From: an uncultured Granulosicoccaceae bacterium
GTDB taxonomy: Bacteria; Pseudomonadota; Gammaproteobacteria; Granulosicoccales; Granulosicoccaceae
Length of the DNA: 53,097 nt
Reading direction: 5' to 3'
Assembly (NCBI GenBank): GCA_937981955.1
Contig: CALJNA010000104.1
Location: 1-53,097, forward strand
The notes beneath the pieces are model-generated. The model did no database searches. It was not told the DNA's origin and saw only the letters and a list, made by a program, of their open reading frames with translations. Every line of letters begins with the position of its first letter. Within the stretch, counting starts at the first letter, position 1. The translations under genes were made by a program, and so were the position numbers. This document shows, piece by piece, positions 1 through 8,530 of the stretch.

Positions 1-380
1 GCATATTCCGCCAGCGATACCGTGTTATCAGCACACACCTTAAGTGGCAATTGTTTTTGCAGAGCACCCAGCTTTCCCGATCGGGCAGCGCCGAGTAGAT
101 TGGTGGCAATAATAATATCAGTGATGCCGGCATTGGCCATGATTTCTGCTTCACCTAGTTTTTGGCATGTGATGCCTTTGGCTCCTGCGTCTATTTGCAA
201 TTGCGCCAGTATTGGCGATTTGTGCGTTTTAATGTGAGGGCGGTTGGACAGTCCTGCGTTGTCGCAGAGTGACTGGGCTTTTTTAATGTTGCGCTCAACC
301 ACATCCAGATCGATTACCGCGCACGGAGTACCGAAGTTTTCGATAATGTCGTTCTTAAGCGACGAAGTGTTTTCGATCAT
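1..380 (-). CDS. PLP-dependent D-threonine aldolase / D-serine dehydratase-like protein (partial)
   Basis: Only the N-terminal 126 codons are present; the gene runs off the left edge of the window. Reverse translation gives a fold-III (alanine racemase-type) barrel start with the motif RPHIKTHK at residues 47-54, in which K51 is the expected PLP lysine, followed by GAKGITCQKLGEAE and the strand DIIIATN. These are hallmarks of D-threonine aldolase and 3-hydroxy-D-aspartate aldolase/dehydratase relatives, which cleave or dehydrate D-beta-hydroxy amino acids in the cytoplasm. An AGGA ribosome site lies about 9 bases upstream. It follows the LysR gene by 43 bases on the same strand, so that regulator may control it. 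Exact substrate is not determinable. Confidence 0.8.
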   Translation of the reverse strand, partial: MIENTSSLKNDIIENFGTPCAVIDLDVVERNIKKAQSLCDNAGLSNRPHIKTHKSPILAQLQIDAGAKGITCQKLGEAEIMANAGITDIIIATNLLGAARSGKLGALQKQLPLKVCADNTVSLAEY

Positions 381-423
381 ACTGATATTTCCTGGAGACA
401 CTTTCAAGTTGTCTTATATCACG

Positions 424-1302
424 TCAGAACTTTTGTCTTAAAAAATCCATTAGTGCGCGAGTACGGTGAGGCAGGTAGCGATTTGACGGGTATACAAAGT
501 ACACCCCTTGAGGTTTGTGTTCGTACGAGCTCAATACCCGCTCGAGCTTTCCAGATTTTATTGAAGCATCTGCTAGAAAATCAGGTAGCCTGGCAATACC
601 TAATCCTGTTTCTGCCGCTTCAATCAGAAATGCACCATCGTGAGAGTTAAGAGAAGACGTCAAGTTAACACTTATATCCTTGCTGGTTGAGGAGGTGAAA
701 GTCCACTTAGTGCGTTTTGATGATCCGTACTGCAAAATACGATGAGCTTGAAAGTCTTTTGGCACTTTAATCTCGCTTGAGTTCGCAAGGTAACCCGGAC
801 TGGCGCAGTAAATATGACGAGTCTGACAAAGCTTTCTTGCGATAAGCGAGGAATCCTTCAGCTCAGATATTCGTACTACCATGTCATAGTTCTCGGCAAC
901 CACATCGACAAGCCGGTCGCTAAATTCCACATCGATTCTTACATCAGGGTTTTGTTCCGCGAACTCGAGTAACGGCGTGGACAGACTTCTCTGACCAAAG
1001 TAGAGCGGAACAGAGAGTCGAATATCTCCTTTAAGTTCAAGGTTTTCGTTACGAACTCGTGCTTCAAACTCGTCGAACGCATTGAGCATATCCACACCGC
1101 GCTCGTAATACTGCCGGCCTGATTCTGTCAAACCCCATTGGCGAGTGGTTCTAGTGATGAGCACTGCCTGCATTCGTTCTTCAAGCATCTTTAGTTTTCG
1201 ACTCATCGCCGATTTTGCGATGCCCGCTTGCTCTGCGGCTTTACCAATGCTTTGCTGTTCCACTATTTGCACAAATGCGCGAAGTTCTTCGATTTGCCCC
1301 AT
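424..1302 (-). CDS. LysR-family transcriptional regulator
   Basis: About 292 residues, the usual LysR length. The N-terminal winged helix-turn-helix is visible at residues 3-62 (ELRAFVQIVEQQSIGKAAEQ, then AGIAKSAMSRKLKMLEER), followed by a periplasmic-binding-like effector domain. I chose the methionine of MGQIEELRAF, because the longer reading frame adds 26 residues that do not fit the family. A 14-base palindrome lies about 25 bases upstream of this start and could be its own operator. It is divergent from the hemerythrin gene and codirectional with the aldolase-like gene, so either may be a target. The effector is unknown. Confidence 0.88.
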   Translation of the reverse strand: MGQIEELRAFVQIVEQQSIGKAAEQAGIAKSAMSRKLKMLEERMQAVLITRTTRQWGLTESGRQYYERGVDMLNAFDEFEARVRNENLELKGDIRLSVPLYFGQRSLSTPLLEFAEQNPDVRIDVEFSDRLVDVVAENYDMVVRISELKDSSLIARKLCQTRHIYCASPGYLANSSEIKVPKDFQAHRILQYGSSKRTKWTFTSSTSKDISVNLTSSLNSHDGAFLIEAAETGLGIARLPDFLADASIKSGKLERVLSSYEHKPQGVYFVYPSNRYLPHRTRALMDFLRQKF

Positions 1303-1326
1303 TGTGGTCTCTGCCTGTGTACTAAT

Positions 1327-1340
1327 TAATAGAACTATTA
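1327..1340. promoter_or_regulatory. Candidate LysR operator palindrome
   Basis: TAATAG-AA-CTATTA is a perfect inverted repeat in the divergent region between the LysR gene and the hemerythrin-like gene, about 25 bases upstream of the chosen LysR start. Its position fits autoregulation. LysR sites commonly show dyad symmetry, but assignment to this protein is inference. Confidence 0.4.
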
Positions 1341-1439
1341 TTTCTAAATGGTTAATCTGTGCGACATATTGTAACACCATATTATTCAGCTACAGCAACA
1401 GGTAATCGAATGGCTGGCTGATAGTTTGGGAGAGTTGAT

Positions 1440-2006
1440 ATGTCACCTGATTTTGATATGCGCACGAATGATATGCCCGCAGAGATGCAGGTGTTGCTAG
1501 GCCAGTACCCGCGTGATAGCTGGCCCGAGCATGCTGGCTTCAAAGACAAGACGCGGCAATGGTTGGGTGCTCATCAAATGTTCCGGCGTGTAAGCTCAAC
1601 GGTGGTTAAGGATGCTGAGCGTTTTCTTGATGGCGATAAATCTGCAGATGACTATATAAATCTTCTGGTTTATAGAGGCGGTTCCTTGATCAACAACCTG
1701 CATGGACACCATGGCTGGGAAGATCATAGCTACTTCCCGGAGCTATCCAAAGCCGATTCGCGATTCGATGCGGGTTTGGAAATTCTGGAAAAAGACCATG
1801 TTGACTTGAACAAGGTATTGGTCAGTTTTACTCAAACAGCGAATCGTGCTATTGCGCTTATTGAATCTGGCGATAACAAGCATCGCAACGAAATGGGCCA
1901 GTTGCACTCGACTGCTCTGGCGATTGAGGCATTATTGCAGCGCCATTTGAGTGATGAAGAAGAACTTGCAGTGCCGATAATATTGCACCACCGCTTACGC
2001 GGGTGA
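1440..2006 (+). CDS. Hemerythrin HHE-domain protein
   Basis: A 188-residue soluble protein predicted to form a four-helix bundle that binds a diiron centre. Candidate iron ligands occur in the expected order: His and Glu in HGHHGWEDHSYFPEL (about residues 89-103), EKDH near 120, and the C-terminal RHLSDEEELAVPIILHHR. Bacterial proteins of this type bind oxygen or nitric oxide or sense iron and redox state; which applies here cannot be told. A GGGAGAG ribosome site sits just upstream of the ATG. It is transcribed away from the LysR gene across a 137-base shared promoter region, and a tiny reading frame follows after four bases. Confidence 0.85.
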   Translation: MSPDFDMRTNDMPAEMQVLLGQYPRDSWPEHAGFKDKTRQWLGAHQMFRRVSSTVVKDAERFLDGDKSADDYINLLVYRGGSLINNLHGHHGWEDHSYFPELSKADSRFDAGLEILEKDHVDLNKVLVSFTQTANRAIALIESGDNKHRNEMGQLHSTALAIEALLQRHLSDEEELAVPIILHHRLRG

Positions 2007-2010
2007 GGAT

Positions 2011-2103
2011 ATGCGCATGAGTAAAAAATCGATTGATTCTTTGAAGGAAGAGGCTCAGACGAACGTTGATATCCGTCGTGCACACCGGGAATTGGCCAGG
2101 TAA
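2011..2103 (+). CDS. Possible 28-30 residue small protein downstream of hemerythrin gene
   Basis: A short reading frame begins four bases after the hemerythrin stop codon, with two in-frame ATGs at 2011 and 2017. A GAGG sequence at 2004-2007 is well placed for the second ATG. The product is charged and likely helical (MSKKSIDSLKEEAQ, then NVDIRRAHRELAR). I recognise no family. Tight spacing and a plausible ribosome site argue for translation; the very short length argues for caution. Confidence 0.3.
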   Translation: MRMSKKSIDSLKEEAQTNVDIRRAHRELAR

Positions 2104-2127
2104 GCAGGCAATCCTACTGGATTCACT

Positions 2128-3111
2128 TTACTCATTCTTCCAATTTGGCAATGGATCAAATCCTAACTGTAGCAAGACATGTGGAACATCGACAAAGACC
2201 CAGTTTTCGACGAGAAGCTCATCTTCGCGCCGCCACCAGTCACAAACGCGCATAAAAACCCGTTCGTCCGTTGGCTCCTGTCCAAGAAACGGTTTCACGT
2301 TGATACCCGTCAGGGACGGCCATCCGCCCGAGCAGGTATAGTTCCCTTCACCAAATCGCGTGAAGTGCTTTGTCATCCCGTTGTTTTTGGACCCACCCGA
2401 CCATCCATCAAACTGCGACTCGAAGGGAACCTGAAACGATGCAAATTCATCGATTCCGATGAAACTGCCAAAAGCGCCCGGACCATACCACATCATATTG
2501 TCGTGCCAGTAGGGTCGCCACGCCTCGTTCTCAGTTGCCAATCCGGCAAGCATATCGGTGACAACCTGGTAGCTGCGCTGCCCTTCGGCTGGATCAGGCG
2601 CGTTTGTGATCACACCGTCACGGGTAGCGGGCCCATGTATCAACCCGGTATATCCGCGCGACAGGCCCGGGCCCATGCTCAAAGGCCATTGATTGCAGGC
2701 GATCATTAGTTCAGGAATGTCCAGATAGATATAGCTTTCGACAGCTTTTCCGTTTTCGATCTGATGAAATTCGCCATAGCGCAAGTAACACAGTGTGTTT
2801 GTGGCTGTCAGTCCAATCCAGTCGTGTGCAAATTGTCCGATGTAGTAGCCTGTTGAACTGATCCAGTCCTTGCCCTCGAACTGTCCGGACATAAAGATGT
2901 CGTCACGTCGGTAAAGCCCCACAAATGCCTGCTGGAGCGGGGCGACAAACTTGGAAAGGTAGGCATCTGCGCCCTGCAGCTCATTGAACGGGTGAACTAC
3001 GTTGATGTTCGCGTCTGAGGAAAACAAACCGGACACCGCAGCAGAAAAATCGCCGGGATGACGCAGAGCATCTGCATAGCGCAGATATAGTGAACGGTCA
3101 TGTGATGACAT
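2128..3111 (-). CDS. SnoaL-like / NTF2-fold protein with two domains
   Basis: About 327 residues. Two successive NTF2-like (SnoaL, polyketide cyclase-like) segments can be made out: residues about 10-150, with phrases such as DWIGLTATNTLCYLRYGEF, and residues about 170-327, with WHDNMMWYGPGAFG and VCDWWRREDELLVENWVF. Tandem SnoaL proteins of this kind are common in marine bacteria near catabolic genes, usually with undefined function such as isomerase, dehydratase or binding protein. The start MSSHDRSLY was chosen because AAGGAA precedes it by 5 bases; a longer upstream frame exists but lacks such a site. It may be cotranscribed with the dehalogenase-like gene 169 bases upstream. Confidence 0.7.
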   Translation of the reverse strand: MSSHDRSLYLRYADALRHPGDFSAAVSGLFSSDANINVVHPFNELQGADAYLSKFVAPLQQAFVGLYRRDDIFMSGQFEGKDWISSTGYYIGQFAHDWIGLTATNTLCYLRYGEFHQIENGKAVESYIYLDIPELMIACNQWPLSMGPGLSRGYTGLIHGPATRDGVITNAPDPAEGQRSYQVVTDMLAGLATENEAWRPYWHDNMMWYGPGAFGSFIGIDEFASFQVPFESQFDGWSGGSKNNGMTKHFTRFGEGNYTCSGGWPSLTGINVKPFLGQEPTDERVFMRVCDWWRREDELLVENWVFVDVPHVLLQLGFDPLPNWKNE

Positions 3112-3280
3112 GGTATTTCCTTGTTGCATCGCATCGTTTTTCAAGATGGCGCAGTTAACGGTGCGTTGGTCCCGCACGCATTGTGATCACCTAAAGCGTG
3201 CCGCTTGCGAACGACATGTCTACAAATTAACCGCAACGTTTTGTGCAATTGGTCTTGCATCATACAGTTCGATTTTCTCT

Positions 3281-4165
3281 TCAGCCTGTATTTTCAAAGA
3301 ATCTTGAAAAGTGGTCAGCGATAGTGTCCGGAAATTCCTCAGCCATATAGTGAGTTGCCTTTACGGTTTCTCCTTCTACTTGTTCTGCCCGTTCGCGCCA
3401 AAGTGCGAGTACATCAAAGTTGTTATCAACTGCGCCGTTTTTTGCCCAGATCACTTTTAACGGTACATTCAGTTTTCGCTCACCGTCTTCATCGTCATGA
3501 GAAACATCGATTGTCGCCGCTGCTCTGTAGTCTTCGCAGCTTGCGTGGATAGCTGCCGGGTCTTCAAACGCAGACAGGTACTCTTCAAGCGCCGCGTCGG
3601 AAAACGGTTTTGCACCTTTGGTCTGATTCATACATTTATGCAGCCAGTATTGTCTTGCATTTTGCCCGATAATATCTTCGGGCAAGGGTGAGGGCTGGAT
3701 TAAAAAGTACCAATGCCAATAAGCCGTGGCAAATGCGCTTTTAGCATGAGCGTACATTTCACGGGTAGGGGCGATGTCGAGTAATACCATTGCTAATACC
3801 TTTTCGCTATGGTCCAGCCCGAGCCGGTGAGCAACTCGTGCGCCGCGATCATGTGCGCCGACGTAATATTGCTTATGTCCAAAGTGTTCCATGACCGATA
3901 TGGCGTCGTTCGCCATGGCGCGTTTTGAATAGGTCAAGTGTTCTGGGTCGGATTCGGGTTTTGACGAGCGGCCATACCCACGCAGGTCAGGGCAGATAAC
4001 ATGGTAATTCTTCGCCATTAGCGGCGCTACATGTTCCCACATGGCAGATGTTTGTGGGTAACCATGTAAAAGCAGCAGCCCGGGAGCCTTCGAATTACCG
4101 CCGTGCCGCACGAAGATATCCAGATCTCCACAGCGTACTGCTTCTTCATTAAAATGTTCAAACAT
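3281..4165 (-). CDS. Fluoroacetate/haloacetate dehalogenase-like alpha/beta hydrolase
   Basis: A 294-residue alpha/beta hydrolase with the oxyanion motif LLLHGYPQTSAMW. It shows the full set of residues known from fluoroacetate dehalogenases (RPA1163 type): nucleophile D106 in GAHDRGAR, carboxylate-binding R107 and R110, acid D130, halide-pocket H151 and W152 in YWHWYF, Y213, and catalytic H272. Spacing matches the family with a shift of only four residues over most of the protein. Such enzymes hydrolyse the carbon-halogen bond of short haloacids in the cytoplasm. Activity on fluoroacetate is inference; a general epoxide hydrolase or esterase role is the alternative but would not usually keep the H-W pair. 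Confidence 0.78.
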   Translation of the reverse strand: MFEHFNEEAVRCGDLDIFVRHGGNSKAPGLLLLHGYPQTSAMWEHVAPLMAKNYHVICPDLRGYGRSSKPESDPEHLTYSKRAMANDAISVMEHFGHKQYYVGAHDRGARVAHRLGLDHSEKVLAMVLLDIAPTREMYAHAKSAFATAYWHWYFLIQPSPLPEDIIGQNARQYWLHKCMNQTKGAKPFSDAALEEYLSAFEDPAAIHASCEDYRAAATIDVSHDDEDGERKLNVPLKVIWAKNGAVDNNFDVLALWRERAEQVEGETVKATHYMAEEFPDTIADHFSRFFENTG

Positions 4166-4305
4166 ACCGGTCGCCGCAATGCATTAGGAATCCGTGTACT
4201 CTACCAGAGCCAAGCTTCTGAAGAGCAAGTGGTGCACGATTTGAATTAAAGAGCAATCCGTGTTTCGAACCACGTTGAGTGAATCGTTTTTCGTTATCTT
4301 AAAAA

Positions 4306-4680
4306 ATGAATAATACAAATTTCAGTAAATGGATTCTGATCGTCGGCGGGTTGTTCTGTCTTACAACCGTACTCATAGGTGCGTTTGCTTCGCATGGTCT
4401 GAAAAATCTGCTGGATGAAAAGGCATTGGGTTGGATCGACACTGGCGTTTTCTATCAAAGCTTTCACGGCCTGGCACTCATAGCCTGTGGTCTGATATCG
4501 AAGCACAGACCAATGACGGTGAGCGCGACCTTGTTCATTGTTGGAATCTGCCTTTTTTGTGGCAGTCTGTACGCCATGGCGCTCACGGGCAATACTCAGC
4601 TGGGGGTGATTACTCCACTGGGTGGTGTGTGTTTCATTCTTGGCTGGTTGTCATTTTGCTGGTCAGTTCGAACACTGTAG
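4306..4680 (+). CDS. DUF423 (YgdD-type) small membrane protein
   Basis: A 124-residue protein with four hydrophobic segments (about residues 8-28, 46-64, 70-90 and 98-118). It contains the family signatures VLIGAFASHGLKN and FYQSFHGLALIACGL near the N-terminus and GVITPLGGVCFILGW near the C-terminus. DUF423 proteins are inner-membrane proteins of unknown function found across Proteobacteria. No clear ribosome site precedes the ATG. It is the first of three rightward genes at 4.3-5.8 kb. Confidence 0.85.
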   Translation: MNNTNFSKWILIVGGLFCLTTVLIGAFASHGLKNLLDEKALGWIDTGVFYQSFHGLALIACGLISKHRPMTVSATLFIVGICLFCGSLYAMALTGNTQLGVITPLGGVCFILGWLSFCWSVRTL

Positions 4681-4729
4681 GAGAGTTTGAGGTTGAGCGC
4701 CGCCGCAAAAAATCGCAAGGAATATGGCT

Positions 4730-4939
4730 ATGGAACAGATGATTATCGGATACCATCTGGATGAAGAAAATGACTGGGTGGCTCAACTTCAATGTGGCCA
4801 TTCTCAACATGTTCGACATAATCCGCCATGGATGAATAGAGAATGGGTTATAACCGAAGCTGGCCGTCAATCGAAAATCGGTGAAAAGCTGGAATGTGTA
4901 AAGTGCGATGACCAAACACTGACGAGAAACCCTGTATGA
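4730..4939 (+). CDS. DUF3565 small conserved protein
   Basis: A 69-residue cytoplasmic protein matching the DUF3565 family by eye: GYHLDEENDWVAQLQCGHSQ, then HVRHNPPWMNREWV, a TxxGRxxxIG stretch and a final CVKCD. The conserved Cys and His residues suggest metal or redox chemistry, but the function is unknown. Two in-frame ATGs exist at 4724 and 4730; I chose the second because AGGA at 4718-4721 then sits 8 bases upstream. Its stop overlaps the ATG of the next gene (ATGA), so the two are probably translationally coupled. Confidence 0.82.
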   Translation: MEQMIIGYHLDEENDWVAQLQCGHSQHVRHNPPWMNREWVITEAGRQSKIGEKLECVKCDDQTLTRNPV

Positions 4940-5760
4940 AATGGTTCTGGCTGTTGCTAGTGTGTTTACAAATCAGCTGTGTACCAGCTGAGCTTGTAAC
5001 GTTCGCACCTGGTAAAAACGGTGCACTCGGTGAACAGGAACTGGCTGAAAGACGAATCCAGGGGGTGGATTTAAAAACCAGTGACAATGTCAATATTCAC
5101 GTACTTTATCTGCCAAACGAACAGACCGATGTTCTGACAATATATTTTCACGGTAATGGTGGCAATATTCACCAGAGGTCTGAAGTACTTGAGTACATAA
5201 GATCACTCGGTAGCGGTGTATTAGGTGTGAGCTATCGTGGGTATCTGAATAGTGATGGGACGCCGAGCGAAAAAGGAATTTATAAAGATGCTCGAGCTGC
5301 TCTGGAATACGCAACTAATACACTGGGATACGCGAAAGAAAATATCGTATTGCTAGGGCGTTCGCTGGGTTCAGGTGTTGCAATAGAGCTTGCGCAAAAC
5401 GAAAATTTTGCAGGGGTGGTACTGGTCACTCCATTTTCCAATCCGCGGGATATGCTGCTTGAGCAAAACTGGCTGATGCGTTTACTGGTGAAAAACTCCA
5501 ACAACTACCTTGATACCGCGTTTCAAAATAGCGAGAAAGTTAAATCGATAACATCATTCGTACTGGTTGTGCATGGGACAGCTGATGAGGTGGTGCCGTA
5601 TTCGCAAGGAAGACAGCTTTATGATGCCGTACCCGGCGACAAGCTTTTGGTCACAATCAATGGCGCGCAACACAACAATTTCGGTTTCTCTGATAGCAGC
5701 GATTTCGATAAGCAGTATTGGGCAGCCATTGCAGAGTTATTGAATCGGATTCAGAAATAA
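4936..5760 (+). CDS. Exported (lipoprotein) alpha/beta hydrolase, BEM46/ABHD13-like
   Basis: A 274-residue protein beginning with a short hydrophobic signal and a plausible lipobox, LQIS-C15, so it is probably membrane-anchored. The hydrolase core shows TIYFHGNGGNI (oxyanion region), the nucleophile elbow GRSLGSG, the acid region VHGTADEVVPY and a histidine in AQHNNF, the usual Ser-Asp-His layout. This arrangement is typical of the BEM46/ABHD13 group, whose substrates are mostly unknown esters or thioesters. Translationally coupled to the DUF3565 gene by a 4-base overlap, and convergent with the zinc-uptake-like operon. Confidence 0.8.
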   Translation: MKWFWLLLVCLQISCVPAELVTFAPGKNGALGEQELAERRIQGVDLKTSDNVNIHVLYLPNEQTDVLTIYFHGNGGNIHQRSEVLEYIRSLGSGVLGVSYRGYLNSDGTPSEKGIYKDARAALEYATNTLGYAKENIVLLGRSLGSGVAIELAQNENFAGVVLVTPFSNPRDMLLEQNWLMRLLVKNSNNYLDTAFQNSEKVKSITSFVLVVHGTADEVVPYSQGRQLYDAVPGDKLLVTINGAQHNNFGFSDSSDFDKQYWAAIAELLNRIQK

Positions 5761-5791
5761 GTGTCGACCCCTTTTAAAACTGGTGGCCAGA

Positions 5792-6385
5792 TTACTCTTC
5801 CGTGTACGGAATGACGTTTTCAACTTCCAGTTTGTACCCGGATTCAACAAGAACACTCTTTACTGTTTCGGTGCGAATTGTGCCGATTGCCCAGACTGCT
5901 TCATACATGCCAGGGTTCTTGACCATCTTTGGTGATATTGCATGTAAAACCTGATTTGCAGGAGGGGGTGGTGTGTGCAAACAAGCACCCACATAGGGAA
6001 CCAGTAAAAATTCTTTCACTTCATCCTGACCATCAAATTCAAGTGGCGTAATGTAGGCGGGAATTTTTATTCTTTGTCCGTCCAGCTCATCAACAACCGG
6101 CGCATAGTAAAACTCTTGTTCCAAGCGTGCCATTTCGGCGTTGGATTCCTCACTGCCATCAAGTAGTTTGTCGATTTCTTCTTGAGTCATTGACATAAGT
6201 GGATTTTCGGGTTGCACGAAATCGTCCGGGATAAGATCTTCCCAGCCAAGTTCAGTGACCTCAGCGCTGTTGGCTGATTTATTGTCTTCACTTGAAAACG
6301 GCCACCACCAGGCAGATTGCGTACTGAGTGAGAACAGTGCAATTATGACGGCTGCGCCTGCAACGATGCTTCTTCTGGTTTTCAT
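5792..6385 (-). CDS. DUF3299 exported protein, last gene of zrg-like operon
   Basis: A 197-residue protein with an N-terminal signal or anchor (residues about 8-25) and a C-terminal DUF3299 domain recognised by RIKIPAYITPLEFD, LVPYVGACLHTPPPPANQ and a closing EVENVIPY. DUF3299 genes commonly sit beside FtsX-type ABC genes and ZrgA. In Vibrio cholerae such genes form the zinc-regulated zrg locus, a second zinc importer. AGGAGA precedes the ATG. It is 117 bases downstream of the permease and the last gene of the leftward run. Its biochemical role is not known to me; periplasmic partner of the transporter is likely. Confidence 0.8.
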   Translation of the reverse strand: MKTRRSIVAGAAVIIALFSLSTQSAWWWPFSSEDNKSANSAEVTELGWEDLIPDDFVQPENPLMSMTQEEIDKLLDGSEESNAEMARLEQEFYYAPVVDELDGQRIKIPAYITPLEFDGQDEVKEFLLVPYVGACLHTPPPPANQVLHAISPKMVKNPGMYEAVWAIGTIRTETVKSVLVESGYKLEVENVIPYTEE

Positions 6386-6501
6386 AATCAGGTTCTCCTG
6401 CTATCTCAAACTCAGTTGGTTCCAAACGGTTTTGTCTGATTAAAGGTACTGCCAAACTGTGTTATTTGTTCTAACAATTGTACTTTTCGCATTTTCATTA
6501 A

Positions 6502-7755
6502 CTACAAGCGCTGTGAAAGTCCGTCCGAGAGTGATTTTCGATACGCTTGTAAGGCGGGTACACAGCCCGCTATCAGTCCCGCCACTGCAATAGTAAACAA
6601 TATCTTCACATCCGTACCGTCAGGGGGGGCTAACGCAATAGACAAGCCAAACTTTTCCTGCATAAACAACGAGCCCAGTGCTATTAGCACGTAATGCATT
6701 ACAACACCAACAACAATACCGGCAAGCGTTAGCACCGTGGATTCGATGCACAGCAGCGCGAAAATGTGAGACGGTCTTGCACCGGCCGAGCGCAGTACGG
6801 CCATTTCCCGGCGACGCTCATTCAGGCCTGCGAGAAGGACAGAGATCAGATTAACAAGCCCTGCCACCACGACACAAATCGATACGATAAACAGCGCAAT
6901 CTCGGCCACACTAACCAGGCCCCAAAGTTCTGACAAGGCAACACCTGGCAGGATGGCAAGTAGTGGCTCTGCTCTGTAAGTGTTTATAGCCCTCTGTTCT
7001 CGAAACACCATTGCCCGTGATTTGAGGCCTACCAGTAATGCCGTTACAGCCTTTGGTTGTAAATCCATCTGTCGAATTGTATCTGCTCTGGTAGCTTCAC
7101 CTTTTACGGCGGCACCGTTCTGCCAATCAACGTGCATCGCTTCAATGCCTTCAAGGCTTACGTGTACTGCCCGGTCAACAGGCGTTCCCGTCGCCTTTAA
7201 AATTCCGCTAACCCGGAAAGGTTGTTTGTCATGCACTACCAGATTGGCTTTGCCTGTACCGTGCGCCACAACAATTTGGTCATCAACCTTGTAGTTGAGT
7301 TTTGCTGCAACCTCGCTTCCGATAACCGCATCAAACACATCATCGAAAAGTTCACCGTTAGCCAGTTCCAGAGAACGTTTGTCTGCGTACCGATAGTGAC
7401 TGAAATAGTCCAGATTAGTTCCAAGCACGCGAAACGAGGCATGTGAATCACCAAGCGATATCGGTATGATCCAATCGATTGCTGCCCGTTTTTTGATATC
7501 GTCCACACTTTCCCAACTGATATTGTTGGTTGCATTACCTATTCGAAACACCGAGTACAACAGTAGCTGAACAGCACCGCTTCGAGCACCGATTATGAGA
7601 TCGGTACCGGAAATTGTTTGAGTGAAACTGTTTCTAGCGTCGCGTCTGATCTTTTCAACCGTCAGTATTAACGCCACACTCATGGCGATAGCCAGTACTG
7701 CCAGCAACGCGGTTGGCCAACGATTGCGAATACTTTTCCAGGCCAGCGCGATCAT
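6502..7755 (-). CDS. FtsX/MacB-type ABC transporter permease
   Basis: A 417-residue inner-membrane protein with the four-helix FtsX layout: one transmembrane segment near residues 12-32, a large extracytoplasmic domain of about 240 residues (IIGARSGAVQLLLYSVFRIG), then three C-terminal helices beginning near residues 282, 335 and 385. The cytoplasmic loop ERRREMAVLRSAGARPSHI is the typical coupling sequence to the ATPase. The start codon overlaps the stop of the ATPase gene by 4 bases, so they form one complex. In zrg-like loci this pair supports zinc uptake, although FtsX permeases are mechanistically more often extractors or mechanotransducers. Confidence 0.85.
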   Translation of the reverse strand: MIALAWKSIRNRWPTALLAVLAIAMSVALILTVEKIRRDARNSFTQTISGTDLIIGARSGAVQLLLYSVFRIGNATNNISWESVDDIKKRAAIDWIIPISLGDSHASFRVLGTNLDYFSHYRYADKRSLELANGELFDDVFDAVIGSEVAAKLNYKVDDQIVVAHGTGKANLVVHDKQPFRVSGILKATGTPVDRAVHVSLEGIEAMHVDWQNGAAVKGEATRADTIRQMDLQPKAVTALLVGLKSRAMVFREQRAINTYRAEPLLAILPGVALSELWGLVSVAEIALFIVSICVVVAGLVNLISVLLAGLNERRREMAVLRSAGARPSHIFALLCIESTVLTLAGIVVGVVMHYVLIALGSLFMQEKFGLSIALAPPDGTDVKILFTIAVAGLIAGCVPALQAYRKSLSDGLSQRL

Positions 7756-8489
7756 TTCGACACCGCCGGAACTGTGCCTGATCCAGTAATGATATTGATA
7801 TCGGGCAGATCGACTCGACGATCGAATGTGCTGGCAAGCGATGCATCGTGGCTGACAAACAGCAAGGTGCTTCTCGCTGCTTTAACTTCGTTAAACAGAA
7901 GCTCGATAAACGCCTGTTGAGTATCACTATCCAATGCAGATGTTGGTTCATCTGCGATGATCAGTGGTGGACGTCCGATCAGAGCTCTGGCTACTGCAAC
8001 TCGCTGTTGCTGGCCAACACTTAAACTGGTTACCGGTTTGTTGTTTACGTCCGATGGTGCCAGGTTCATTGCCTGTAATAACCGGTCTGATTCTTCCACT
8101 AACGAAGCGCCGTTTCGACAGGCTTCGTTACGCCGGTTTTTGGAAAAGCGGCATGGCAGTAAAATATTGTCTCTGACTGACAGAAATGGCAACAGATTGA
8201 ACTGTTGAAAAACCAACCCGATTCGATCAACTCGAAATTGATCCTTTTGCCCACCTCGCAGTGTTCCAAGATCAACATCGTCAACGACGATTCGGCCAGT
8301 CTGCGGTGACAATACAGCTGCAATAAGGCTGAGTAGTGTGGTCTTGCCCGACCCTGATGGACCACGCAGGAAAACACGTTCACCCCGGTTAATGCTGAAC
8401 CCCGGAATGTTCAATACAGCATTCGCTTCTCCGGGCCATGTGTATTGCACATGGTCCAGATCAACGATTTTCGCGGCTGCATCAGCCAT
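7752..8489 (-). CDS. ABC transporter ATP-binding protein (LolD/MacB type)
   Basis: A 245-residue ATPase with Walker [10 protein letters not shown] (residues 43-51), Q-loop [11 protein letters not shown], signature [15 protein letters not shown], Walker [13 protein letters not shown] and H-loop FVSHD. This is the LolD/MacB subfamily that partners FtsX-type permeases. It lies 41 bases downstream of the zrgA-like gene and overlaps the permease gene, within a leftward operon. Its likely role is to energise the zinc-uptake-like system encoded here; a lipoprotein-related function cannot be excluded from the ATPase alone. Confidence 0.9.
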   Translation of the reverse strand: MADAAAKIVDLDHVQYTWPGEANAVLNIPGFSINRGERVFLRGPSGSGKTTLLSLIAAVLSPQTGRIVVDDVDLGTLRGGQKDQFRVDRIGLVFQQFNLLPFLSVRDNILLPCRFSKNRRNEACRNGASLVEESDRLLQAMNLAPSDVNNKPVTSLSVGQQQRVAVARALIGRPPLIIADEPTSALDSDTQQAFIELLFNEVKAARSTLLFVSHDASLASTFDRRVDLPDINIITGSGTVPAVSK

Positions 8490-8530
8490 GACGTTTTAGC
8501 TCGGTAAAGTTAGCGCAGGCATTAGCCGGT

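Noticed and set aside
1..441. Plus-strand frames of 71 and 65 codons at the left edge
   Set aside because: They are antisense to the clearly recognisable PLP aldolase-like protein.
2179..2709. A 176-codon plus-strand frame
   Set aside because: It lies opposite the SnoaL-like gene, has no ribosome site and no recognisable domain; the minus-strand protein is clearly real.
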